This document shows positions 49,801-60,342 of a DNA stretch of 64,000 bases, one piece after another. The DNA lies in the NCBI GenBank assembly GCA_027923505.1, contig BROI01000012.1:62001-126000 (forward strand). Direction: 5' to 3'. The notes under the pieces are model-generated. The model was not told the origin of the DNA, did no database searches, and was given only the letters and a program-made list of their open reading frames with translations. How positions within the stretch are numbered: position 1 is the stretch's first letter; every line of letters begins with the position of its first letter. Position numbers and translations under genes: made by a program. The stretch comes from Mayamaea pseudoterrestris (taxonomy: Eukaryota; Bacillariophyta; Bacillariophyceae; Sellaphorales; Sellaphoraceae).

Positions 49801-52800
49801 GGGCCATCTGCCTAGAAGGCGCCACTGGCGCAGCAATGGAGCATCCAATGAGCACCTGCATGGCCAAACCCTTGTCCGATATGTTCATTTGGTCTGGTGA
49901 AACCCCGCCATGGCATCCAAGTAGCTCAGTGATGGCGAGAAGGAAAATCCTTCTGAGTGCCAGTTGAAGGCCATCTGCCTAGAGGGTGCCACTGGCGCAG
50001 CAATGGAGCATCCAATGAGCACCTGCATGGCCAAACTCTTGTACCATATGTTCATTTGGTGTGGTGAAACCCCGCCATGGCATCCAAGTCGCTCAGTGAT
50101 GGCGAGAAGGAAAATCCTTCCGAATGCCAGTTGAAGGGCCGTCTGCCTAGAGGGTGCCACTGGCGCAGCAATGGAGCATCCAATGAGCACCTGCACAGCC
50201 AAACCCTTGTCCCGTATGTTCATTTGGCGTGATAAATGCCGTCCATGGCATCCAAGTAGCTCAGTGACGGTGAGAAGGAAAATCCTTCTGAGCGCCAGTT
50301 GAAGGCCATCTGCCTAGAAGGCGCCACTGGTGCACCAGTGGAGCATCCTATGAGCACCTGCATTGCCAAACCCTTGTCCCGTATGCTCATTTGGTCTGGT
50401 GAAACCCTACCATGGCATCCAAGTAGCTCAGTGATGGCGAGAAGGAAAATCCTTCTGAGCGCCACTTCAAGGGCCATCTGCCTTGAAGGTGCCACTGGTG
50501 CACCATTGGAGCATCCAATGAGCACCTGCATGACCAAACCCTTGTCCCATATGTTCATTTTGGTGTGTTAAACCCCGCCATGGCATCCAAGTAGCTCAGT
50601 GACGGCGAGAAGGAAAATCCTTCTGAGCGCCACTTCACGGGTCATCTGCCTAGAAGGTGCCACTGGTGCACCATTGGAGCATCCAATGAGCACCTGCATG
50701 GCCAAACCCTTGTCCCATATGCTCATTTGGTGTGGTTAAACCCTGCCATGGCATTCAAGTAGCTCAGTGACAGCGAGAAGGAACATCCTTCTGAGCGCCA
50801 GTTGAAGGCCATCTGCCTAGAAGGCACCACTGGTGCACCAATGGAGCATCCAATGAGCACCTGCATGGCCAAACCCTTGTCCCATATGTTCATTTGGTGT
50901 GGTGAAACCCCGCCATGGCATCCAAGTAGCTCAGATACGGCGAGAAGGAAAATCCTTCTGAGCGCCAGTTGAAGGGCCGTCTGCCTAGAGGGTGCCACTG
51001 GCGCAGCAATGGAGCATCCAATGAGCACCTGCATGGCCAAACCCTTGTCCCATATGTTCATTTGGTGGTGTAATACCCCGCCATGGCATCCAAGTAGCTC
51101 AGAGATGGCGAGAAGGAAAATCCTTCTGAGCGCCAGTTGAAGAGCCATCTGCCTGGAAGGGGCCACTGGTGCACCAACGGAGCATCCAATGAGCACCTGC
51201 ATGGCCAAACCCTTGTCCCATATGTTCATTTGGTGTGGTATTACCCCGCCATGGCATCCAAATAGCTCAGTGACGGCGAGAAGGAAAATCCTTCGGAGTG
51301 CCAGTTGAAGGGCCACCTGCCTAGAAGGCGCCTCTGGTGCACCAACGGAGCATCCAGTGAGCACCTGCATGGCCAAACCCTTTTCCCATATGCTCATTTG
51401 GTGTGGTGAAACCCAGCCATGGCATCCAAGTAGCTCAGTGACGGCGAGAAGGAAAATTCTTCTGAGCCCCAGTTGAAGGCCATCTGCCTAGAGGGTGCCA
51501 CTGGCGCAGCAATGGAGCATCCAATGAGCACCTGCATGGCCAAACCCTTGTCCCGTATGTTCATTCGGTCTTTTGAAACCCCTCCATGGCATCCAAATAG
51601 CTATGTGATGGCGAGAAGGAACATCCTTCTGAGCGCCCCTTCAAGGGTCATCTGCATAGAGGGTGCCACCGGCACAGCAATGGAGCATCCAATAAGCACC
51701 TGCACAGCCAAACCATTGTCCATATGTTCATTTGGTGTGGTGAAAACCCCGCCATGACATCCAAGTAGCTTAGTGATGGTGAGAAGGAAAATCCTTCTGA
51801 ACGCCAGTTGAAGAGCCATCTGCCTGGAAGGGGCCACTAGTGCACCAACGGAGCATCCAATGAGTACCTGCATGGCCAAACCCTTGTCCCATATGTTCAT
51901 TTGGTGTGGTAAGACCCCGCCATTGCATCCAAATAGCTCAGTGACGGCGAGAAGGAAAATCCTTCTGAGCGCCAGTTGATGGGTCATCTGTCTAGAAGGC
52001 GCCACTGGTGCATTAATGGAGCATCCAATGAGCACCTGCATGGCCAAACCCTTGTCCCATATGTTCATTTGGTGTGGTGAAACCCCACCATGGCATCCAA
52101 GTAGCTCAAGGATGGCGAGAAGGAAAATCCTTCTGAGCACCAGTTGAAGGGCCATCTGCCTAGAGGGTGCCAATGGCACAGCAATGGAGCATCCAATAAG
52201 CACCTGCACAGCCAAACCCTTGTCCCATATGTTCATTTGGTGTGGTGAAACCCCGCCATGACATCCAAGTAGCTCAGTGATGGCGAGAAGGAAAATCCTT
52301 CTGAGCGCCAGTTGAAGGGCCATCTGCCTGGAAGGGGCCACTGGTGCACCAACAGAGCATCCAATGAGCACCTGCATGGCCAAACCCTTGTCCCATATGT
52401 TCATTTGGTGGTGTAATACCCTGCCATGGCATCCAAGTCGCTCAGTGACGGCGAGAAGGAAAATCCTTCTGAGCGCCAGGTGAAGGGCCATCTGCCTAGA
52501 AGGCGCCTCTGGTGCAGCAACGGAGCATCCAATGAGCACCTGCATGGCCAAACCCTTGTCCCATATGTTCATTTGGTCTGGTGAACCCCCGCCATGGCAT
52601 CCAAGTAGCTCAGTGATGGCGAGTAGGAAGCGCCAGGTGAAGGGTCATCTGCCTAGTAGTTGCCACTGGTGCACCAATGGAGCATTCTATAAGTACCTGC
52701 ATGGCCAAACCCTTGTCCCATATGTTCATTTGGTCTGGTGAAACCCCGCCATGACATCCAAGTAGCTCAGTGACAGTGAGAAGGAAAACCCTTTTGAGTG

Positions 52801-53163
52801 CCAGTTGAAGGGCCATCTGCCTTGAAGGCGCCACTGGTGCACCAATGGAGCATCCAATGAGCACATGCATGGCCAAACCCTTGTCCCATATATTCATTTG
52901 GTGTGGTAAAACCCCGCCATGGCATCCAAGTAGCTCAGTGATGACGAGAAGGAAAATCCTTCTGAACACCAGTTGAAAGCCATCTGCCTACTGGTAGAAG
53001 GCGCCACTGGTGCACCAATGGAGCATCCTATGAGCACATGCATGGCCAAACCCTTGTCCCATATGTCCATTTGGTCTGGTGAAACCCCGCCATGGCATCC
53101 AAGTAGCTCAGTGATGGCAAGAAGGAAAATTTCTTTGAGCGCCAGTTGAAGGGCCATCTGCCT
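46890..53163. repeat. 168-bp satellite array (about 37 copies)
   Basis: A tandem array with a 167-168-bp period (for example ggagcatcc-type anchors at 47104, 47271, 47439 and 47607). Since 168 is three times 56, minus-strand frames run through several units, giving ORFs of up to 323 codons with a 56-residue repeat that contains MNIWDKGLAMQVLIGCS. Variant types (gcagcaa versus gcaccaa before the anchor; a cgcctctgg variant near 49290 and 51330) are mixed along the array. This suggests larger repeat blocks and a local duplication near 49545-49580. Confidence 0.96.
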
Positions 53164-53164
53164 T

Positions 53165-53630
53165 CTGCAGGATGGGTGTGGCCAACACCCAAAGTTATGG
53201 AATTACACCACTAGGATGCCCCATGCCCTGGCCACCCAACAACCCAATGAGTCAGGCAAAACATGTCCAGGTTGTGCCATTGACTAGACGATGGTCTCTA
53301 ATGGTGCAAAACGGACTGCCGGGAAGCCTACACCATGGAATGGTCTGCAGGATGCGTGTGGCCAACACCCCAAGTTGTGGAACCATACCACCACGATGCC
53401 ACATGCTGTGGCCACTCATCGGCTTAATGAGTCAGGCAAAACCAGTCCAGGGGGTGCCATTGACACGAGCATGGTCTCATATGGTGCAAAAAGGATTGCC
53501 TCGAAGCCTACTCCATGGAATGGTGTGCAGGATGGGTGTGGCCAACATTCCAAGTTATGGAATCATACCATTAGGATGCCCCATGCCCTGGCCACTCAAT
53601 GGCCCAATGAAAAAACAAGTACTTTGCAAA
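53165..53630. repeat. 180-bp tandem repeat (about 2.6 copies)
   Basis: The word tgcaggatg(c/g)gtgtggccaac occurs at 53165, 53345 and 53526, giving a period of 180-181 bp. It starts directly where the 168-bp satellite ends and shows no obvious similarity to it. Confidence 0.9.
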
Positions 53631-55086
53631 AGTACCCGCTTTCGTGAATAAGACGGCTGCCTCTGCTATGCCTTTGCTATCTGCAAAGGCAAGTGATGAC
53701 GACGTATGGAATGGAATGGCCAGTCATAGGAAAGTATATTTTATAAGTTAGACAAGTTTTACATCAAAGATTTGTTGCTAGAAAAGTTTTAACAACCTCT
53801 CGGACAATCTGCGTGGGGAAATAAAAGGTGCGGTGCGTAGGTCGCCCGACCGTGTATGCGAGACATACACTGGTTGTCGCAAGAGAGTTTGTACATCATC
53901 TGCGTGAGTTCAGATAAGACACCAACTAACCTGGTACCAGTTGATGCCACGGATAGGACTACATTCAACTTGTGAGCTCACGCTGACATTGTTCTTCGAC
54001 CAAGTTCTGTATGTGTATTCGTACGCACCAGTTTTATTCAGTAAAAAGAAAGCCAAGTCTATCAGTCATGAATGCTAGCAGTGGCTCCGCAACAGCCAAT
54101 GCGCCATGCACACTGGTCATCTCAACGTCGGCCAGGTTGTTTGTTTCTTTTTCTCTATTCCGGCTGAGAATGACTAAGCTTGATCGCAATCCGTAGAGTT
54201 TGTTTTTGTCAAGCCGCTACTGATGAGCCTACGCCATAAGCAGCATGGCTTTTTATCCATTCTGCAGACTGGGAGGTATGCGACTCAACAAAGACGATCC
54301 ATGTCCGTCAATATTTTGCAGATTGGTGAGTGAAGCAGCGACACTTCTTCGTCGCATTCGAACTTGCCGTATTGCTAAAAACATAGGGCGGAAGCAAGGC
54401 AGCGACTTTAGAAGCAACGTCAACAGTCCGTTACGCTCCACTTTCGACGTTTAAAATTTACGACGCAACGTTATTTCGTCTTGAACGTTGTTCCGCATTC
54501 ATTCTACTCCTGATAGGGTCGGCAGTCGGCAGTCAATGATCGATGTGAAATCATAGCGTTGAGTGGTGCATGGTAATCTAATCACATTCCTTGTCCCTGG
54601 CTGATCAAGCTTTTGCAACTCCGCTGCAATAATGGCACGAGCACGCTGCCTTGTCCATTTTAAACGCTATAAATGGCGGCCAAACCAGAGGTCGCAGTTG
54701 TGTCTTGGTCATGGTGCGTCACCAATTGGGATATACGCGCAGAGTGCAGGGTTCAAACATCATGGTACATGCAGCCTTTATCATTTTATTTCGGTGACCC
54801 AATTGTTCATTGCGCACAAGGCATCGAGAACTGCGACTTCTGTTTTGACAAGCGCCAACATCGCTCACAGCTTCCGTCTCGTCACTCGTCGACCATGTCG
54901 TCTTCCACTGTTGATAGATGGCATGTATTCATGCTCGCCGGGACCAGCCGCAGGCCGAATACTTTATTCCATGATATGGTACGACACCTTCTAAAGGCCT
55001 ATCGAAATAAGGTAGCAAGAAATGGAAGCGTCTTATCGACGGTGAGTTCATGGTCGTGACGGAAGTTGCGAGAAATGATCAGAAAT
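53631..55086. other. spacer without a clear gene
   Basis: Several short ORFs, the longest a plus-strand frame of 128 codons (54673-55059) starting MAAKPEVAVVSWSW. It has no recognised domain and I do not call it a gene. No repeats were seen. Confidence 0.35.
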
Positions 55087-55275
55087 CCAATGATGGCCAC
55101 GTCATAAGGCAATAGTACGAAACGAGTGCCAGTGTCAATTACGTCACGTGGCAGTAGTACGAAACGAGTGCCAGTGAGAACGAAGCCAAAGGCAATAGTA
55201 TGAAACGAGTGCCAGTGAAAACTGCGTCAGTAAGGCCATAGTATGAAACGAGTGCCAGTGTAAACTGCGTCATCT
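55087..55275. repeat. 42-43-bp minisatellite, array 2 (4 units)
   Basis: Four units of the same family as 42075-42450. The order of unit variants (ending caattacgtca, then gagaacgaagcc, then aaaactgcgtca) is the same as in array 3, so these two arrays share a common source. Confidence 0.88.
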
Positions 55276-55969
55276 CGATTATGACCTTCTTGGAAGGAAG
55301 TTCTCTACCGGTATTCTTGCCCTTTGGATCCTGGCTCGTCATTCTCCATCGTTCGACTTGCTCACGCCTCGTCTCGCACCTGACCAAGACAGTTGCAGAT
55401 CATACACATTCTAAGCTCCTAGGCATACTAATCATGATTTTATTGATCCCGTTTTTGCCGCTCATGAAACTTGCCTTTTTAATGTCTGGTTGATCAGTGC
55501 CAAGGGTCGCCCATCTTGTCCGACAGCCGGACTCCGACTGCCAAAACCTTGTTTGCATCACTCTGCAACTTGTAAACTTGTCCTTGAATAAATCGATAAC
55601 AAGACGAAGCAGGAAAAAGAGTTGGAGCTGCCGATGGAGCTGTTCATTTGATGATACTAATAGTTACAAGACAATACTGTCAGAAGTTGACCAACCTGGC
55701 AAAATGTTTTTACGAGTGCGTTATGATCGACGAGTCCAAGTTCAAAAACAATATAAAGGCAAGGTTGTTTATATGTCTGAGAAATGCAGGATGACCTTGC
55801 CTCTTTTGAAAATGGGTTTCCTCCGCCGTCGTCATGGCGCATCGGACTACGTGGAGCAAGCACAGAGGCAGCCATACCGGTAAAACTAGCTTCTGATATA
55901 ATAGTCAGTTATAATCTTGAACTTTGAACAATCATTGATTGATTCAATAACAAGCACGGCCAATACGTA
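55276..55969. other. spacer downstream of the PPPDE-PUL gene
   Basis: No gene or repeat recognised in about 690 bp. Confidence 0.35.
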
Positions 55970-57601
55970 TCAGTTCGCCAACAGCTGCATGAGCTCGCCT
56001 GCCAGCGTTCGACATTTCGTATCATCCATGCTGTCGCCATTATCCTCCAATGCTACCTGCGACAAGCTCTCAAGAGCTCCCATTTTTGCTAGCAAAGACT
56101 TAACATCGGTATCGATATCGACCGACGGCTTTAGCATTCGTCCAATCGTCATGAGCTTGCAAAGCCGACAAGTAGCATCTTTCTCATCGGCAAAGGACAT
56201 TGACGAGCAAACAAGTGGCACCTGCAACTCGCCAATGCCTCCTCCTACCGCAACCACCAAGGCTGCATTATATACAAAGGCGCATACCGCCTGCCGAGCT
56301 GGTAGCGCTGTTTGTGTACAAGCATGGTACGCAGCAGCATCAAAGAGAAGTTGCAGGTTTGAATCTTTACAGCATGACAATCCATGCACACCAATGGCGT
56401 TGGCACAAGTCAGCCAAGCGGCTGCCAAGGCCGAAGGCGGCTTTAAAATGCCACCCGACAAAGAAGCGCCCATCCTTACTTCCGTTATCACTCTCGCCAA
56501 ACACGGCTTGACCGCCGAATGCCAACTTGCGTCTTGATTCCGTCGCAAAACGAGAATGCGCAGAAGAAGTAGCGCAAACGAAACACTTTTTTGTTCCGCC
56601 AAACTGTGCGAAATAACCCCGCCAATCGATTCCACCAGCGCACTTGGAAGGGCTCCAATTCGCAGATTGCTTTCGGACAAGAGTTTGACAGACTCCTGCA
56701 AGTCTGACTTGGTTTCTTCGTTACTCGCAAGCGCAGACAGCTTGTTGGCGCAAAGAGGAAGCATGCTGGTCTCCTTGGAGAGGAGCGGTGCCGTGAACGA
56801 GTCCAAGCATGTCGTCAGAGTCTCGGCGTCGACACTTGAAGTAATTCGATTGTCTCTCACAGCCGCGGGGCTAGATGAGGTTGCTGATTGCTGACGGTTT
56901 AAGGGAGCAGTCGTCGCCCATGGATTGCTATTGGTATTGCTTATACTTGCTGCAGCTCTTTCTTTACGCTGTAAGTCCACTGATCGCGCAGCGCTATTCG
57001 AAAACGGCGCATGCACTTGCTCCGACCCTTCCGCTCGAGTCACCTGCATGTTCTGCAGCATGGGTCGAATCATCTGGCCCATTGGCGAAGCCAAGACCCT
57101 TTGCGGAACGTCAAGAATGTCATGCGGTACACCCCGCGTCAATCGCAAACCAATCAAGGCAGCGTCATGACTAAAATGGTTGCAGTTGCACTGGAACAAG
57201 TCGTACGCTGCTGCACTGAAGCGTCCAGAATGCATTTGCGCCACGCACCAAGCTTCAAAGTCTGCTTGCGATACGCATGTTCTTCCCAAATCAAGTTCCT
57301 GCAAGGGAAACATTTGCACGGATCGTCGAAAGGCAGCTGGAGCTTCCGATTGAATGCCGGCTCCGAAAAAGTATTCCATTCCGTAAACAATAATGGCTGA
57401 ATTGTAAAAAGAGATAGAGCAATGATGAGAGGTTAAGCTAACACGACGCGTAGCGAAACGCTGTTTGTTCTTTCCAGCAGCTGGCTCACCAGTGTGAGGA
57501 ATCATGTCGAGCGGAACACCGAGAAACTGCGCCGACAAGCTGCGCGCCATGCCGCGAGACAAGTCATAGACGGCGAGTTTAACTGGAAAGGTTTCTGACA
57601 T
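55970..57601 (-). CDS. PPPDE (DeSI-type) peptidase with C-terminal PUL domain
   Basis: Exon 1 is 57490-57601 and exon 2 is 55970-57396, with a 93-bp intron (gtgagc..attcag) that happens to be in frame. The protein has 512 residues. The PPPDE fold begins with VKLAVYDLSRGMA. His36 in IPHT and Cys109 in FQCNCNHFS form the expected thiol protease pair, and VYGMEYFFG is the conserved strand. DeSI enzymes remove SUMO or ubiquitin or act as depalmitoylases. A disordered linker leads to a helical C-terminal half starting near FTAPLLSKE, which fits a PUL domain of the kind that binds Cdc48/p97. The ATG at 57601 follows from homology; upstream sequence in frame has no ATG. The 42-43-bp minisatellite begins about 96 bp upstream. 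Confidence 0.82.
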   Translation of the reverse strand: MSETFPVKLAVYDLSRGMARSLSAQFLGVPLDMIPHTGEPAAGKNKQRFATRRVSLTSHHCSISFYNSAIIVYGMEYFFGAGIQSEAPAAFRRSVQMFPLQELDLGRTCVSQADFEAWCVAQMHSGRFSAAAYDLFQCNCNHFSHDAALIGLRLTRGVPHDILDVPQRVLASPMGQMIRPMLQNMQVTRAEGSEQVHAPFSNSAARSVDLQRKERAAASISNTNSNPWATTAPLNRQQSATSSSPAAVRDNRITSSVDAETLTTCLDSFTAPLLSKETSMLPLCANKLSALASNEETKSDLQESVKLLSESNLRIGALPSALVESIGGVISHSLAEQKSVSFALLLLRILVLRRNQDASWHSAVKPCLARVITEVRMGASLSGGILKPPSALAAAWLTCANAIGVHGLSCCKDSNLQLLFDAAAYHACTQTALPARQAVCAFVYNAALVVAVGGGIGELQVPLVCSSMSFADEKDATCRLCKLMTIGRMLKPSVDIDTDVKSLLAKMGALESLSQVALEDNGDSMDDTKCRTLAGELMQLLAN

Positions 57602-57696
57602 GACTAAGGTAGCGACTGCAATGTATGCTGCCAATCATGTTAATGTGGGCGATGCATGTCGAACAAGACGGAGCAGGTCGATCTTGCGTCTTCTCA

Positions 57697-57868
57697 GGGC
57701 AATAGTACGAAACGAGTGCCAGTGTCAATTACGTCTCAAGGCTATAGTACGAAACGAGTGCCAGTGAGAACGAAGCCTAAGGCATTAGTATGAAACGGGT
57801 GCCAGTGAAAACTGCAACATGGAGGCAATACTACGAAACGAGTGCCAGTGAAAACTGCGTCAGCAAGG
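57697..57868. repeat. 42-43-bp minisatellite, array 3 (4 units)
   Basis: Four units with the pattern ggcaatagtacgaaacgagt. It lies just upstream of the PPPDE-PUL gene. One unit has an intact tacgtc core. Confidence 0.88.
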
Positions 57869-59224
57869 TTCACGCCGAGGATCCATTTTGTGGACGCAAC
57901 ATTTATTTCATCACCATGGCGCCGTCACTTTGGCGCTCATTGCTGCGAGACGGCCACGACAAGGCTCTCAATTCTTGTCATGCTGTTACTAAGAACATGA
58001 TGCTCTTGTCTGGCTTGGAACTGTTTCTGGTCCAGCAAAAAGCAGCGTGTTGAGCATCGACCGACGCGAAAAATATTCACTGCGTTACCGCCAAGGATTG
58101 CATAAAGTCCTTTCATCACTCAAAGGTTTCCAATCTTTTTCAAGCCAACGGCGACATCATACAATACTGTCTCGCGCAGATTCTTCTTTTGCATTCTGCA
58201 TCATGCTTCTACCAAACGACTCTATCACTTATCAAACGGTCCATGGGATAAGAAGCACCCAATGTACCGGACGCTACCAGTTGCTTTCTAAATACGTTCC
58301 AGAGATTTAATGAACGTTAAGAAAGATGTTTAGTCGAGAGTCATGAGATTCCAAGATTGGTTTGACAATGTGTGCCCTCTGCCTCATCGCGCACTCGAGC
58401 GACATGTGTTATCCTTCTCTACAAGCTTACTTGCGAGTGAATGGACGTGAGCAATGATTGTGCGAGAACCACTGGAACGACTTGTGAATGCAAACTTCTA
58501 CTACAAGGGTACGCAGAACCACCAGATGCAGCCTTGCTGCTGTCGGGAATTGAAGGCGAGGACGATGACGATTCTTGCTACGACGAGAATGCGCCAACAA
58601 ACAGAATAGCAACGCCCAAGCAATTCTACAATTTACTAGAGTGTTCTTGTCAAAAAAAGACCTATGGTCAGTGAGGTTGAAAGCAAGATGGAAGAACGAT
58701 TGGGCATTGACAACGTTTTATACTTGATTCGGCATCATAAACGTTTAGACTTTCGCTTGCAATGATCCGAACTGAAAACACCAGTCGCTTCGACGCGATG
58801 TAAATTGGTACAAGATTCTGAGTTTAGTTATAAGATACAATATTAGCACATTGGGCAATGCCCGTCAACATTCGAAAGGGGGCGCACGGGACGAGCATGG
58901 CGCCGACGGATGGCCGCGCGCAATGGAGGCGCCATGTTTGAAGGATTCGTCACGGCACATGATGCAATTGGCTTGAGCAGTAACTGATGGACTACTGTAG
59001 CAGGGAGCGTCAGCGGGCGGCACTGTCTCATCAAGGCGTTGGTAGCAAATGATGTTTTTTACCATTTTGCGCGTGCCTGAAGGAGCGGCTTCCGTCGACA
59101 AGTAAGCGAGACACGAACAATTTGCAGACAAATGCGTATCATTGGCGTGTTCTTGCCTTCAAGTTGCGTAAACTCGCCGACTTAACTTTGAAGCTGATTC
59201 TGCTACTTCGTCGTCTTTTGAAAG
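57869..59224. other. spacer with unassigned short ORFs
   Basis: Frames of up to 88 codons on both strands (for example 58441-58674 plus, acidic and Cys-containing, and 58865-59131 minus, Cys-rich) show no known domain. They may be relics or chance. Confidence 0.3.
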
Positions 59225-60235
59225 GTTATTTTGTCATTATTCCGCTCTCATCGTCGCGGCAGCCGTCACAGCGAAATACTCCATCGAACTTTCCATCGCA
59301 AATGAAGCGCAGGCTCCTGGGAGCGTAAATAGGGCCGACATTGTGATCCACAAACTTGGCACCGGAACACAACATGTCCGCTCCAGCCCAGAGACGCCGT
59401 GGGATTGGCGGTAGCACCGTCTGGTCAAGATTATCGAGCAGCTTTTGTAATGGGCAGCTTTTGAAACGCTACGGCAGGTATTCGTCGTTGCTGTCATAGC
59501 AAACCAGATCCATATCAGCGTGACCAAATCTATATGAGCGTCGGGGCGCTCCAGGCACCCAAGCCTTAAAATAAGGCAGTTCAACTATGGGTCGAAATGT
59601 AAAGAAATCGACAAGACCGAGCATGGCACCACTACAAGCCCTTGCTCGACCAAGGCAAAGACTTGGTCGGTGGAAATGGAACGAACAGCGGGGCGATTGT
59701 GGAAACGTACTCTTGTACGTCGGCTCGACGTTGTGTTATAAGGAAACGTCGTACTGGTGAAACACTGCTGGCTTCAAAAAGTGATTCCTTCCCAATACCC
59801 GCAATTTTTTGTGATTCAAGGCAGCCCTTTTCATTTCTTCTTCGCTCATTGCCGCGGAGATGCGCTTGAAGCCCATATTGGTCAGTGCTTTTTCGACCAA
59901 TGGGCACGGGAAAGTTGTGACACAAGTTAGATTCACTTTCATTCCAAGGTCAAGTCAACACACCGACGGTCAGTATGACTTCAGCTTTCCCAAAGAAGCC
60001 GCCAGGTTGGCCAATAGATTCCGCGCTATTTCGTATTGCTTCTTGATCAAAAAGGCATTATTCTCGCTACGGATTGCTCGGCTGATTACAAAGGCCGCTA
60101 TTAACACTTGATATTCGTTGGTTGCCGCACGATCATAAGCAGGAACGATGTCAACAATCGTGTGTAGCTTTTGATGGAAATCAGCTCTGCCGACGCAATC
60201 GGTCCGATGACTTCGCCATCGGCGCAAACTCTCTA
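59225..60235 (-). pseudogene. relic of the F-box-like/Cys-cluster gene family
   Basis: Minus-strand fragments align in order with the intact gene at 60343-62160: ARNLLANLAASLGKLKS (near 59990) with ARNRLANLDTTLKKLKS; FPCPLVEKALTNMGF (near 59895) with FACPLVGELLRNKSF; and SLRFICDGKFD (near 59310) with CLRYICSGRFD. The pieces lie in different frames and the middle is shortened. It is a tandem duplicate that has decayed. Confidence 0.75.
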
Positions 60236-60342
60236 GAGCGAATAATACTTAAGGAATAGCATGGAATTGATATTTCATAAAAGTGCTACTGGTTTATAAA
60301 TCCGAAGGCAATATATCTTATGCATCAAGCGTCATTATCGAC

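Noticed and set aside
51601-52572. A 323-codon minus-strand ORF within the satellite
   Set aside because: Not called as a gene because it consists only of 168-bp satellite units; the open frame follows from unit length. Kept as a finding instead.
54673-55059. 128-codon plus-strand ORF
   Set aside because: No recognisable domain, no homologue in the window and an amino acid pattern not typical of a folded protein; too weak to call.
57397-57489. Reading the PPPDE-PUL gene as a single exon
   Set aside because: The frame is open through this stretch, but it interrupts the PPPDE strand between IPHT and IIVYGMEYFFG and has good GT..AG ends, so it is an intron.
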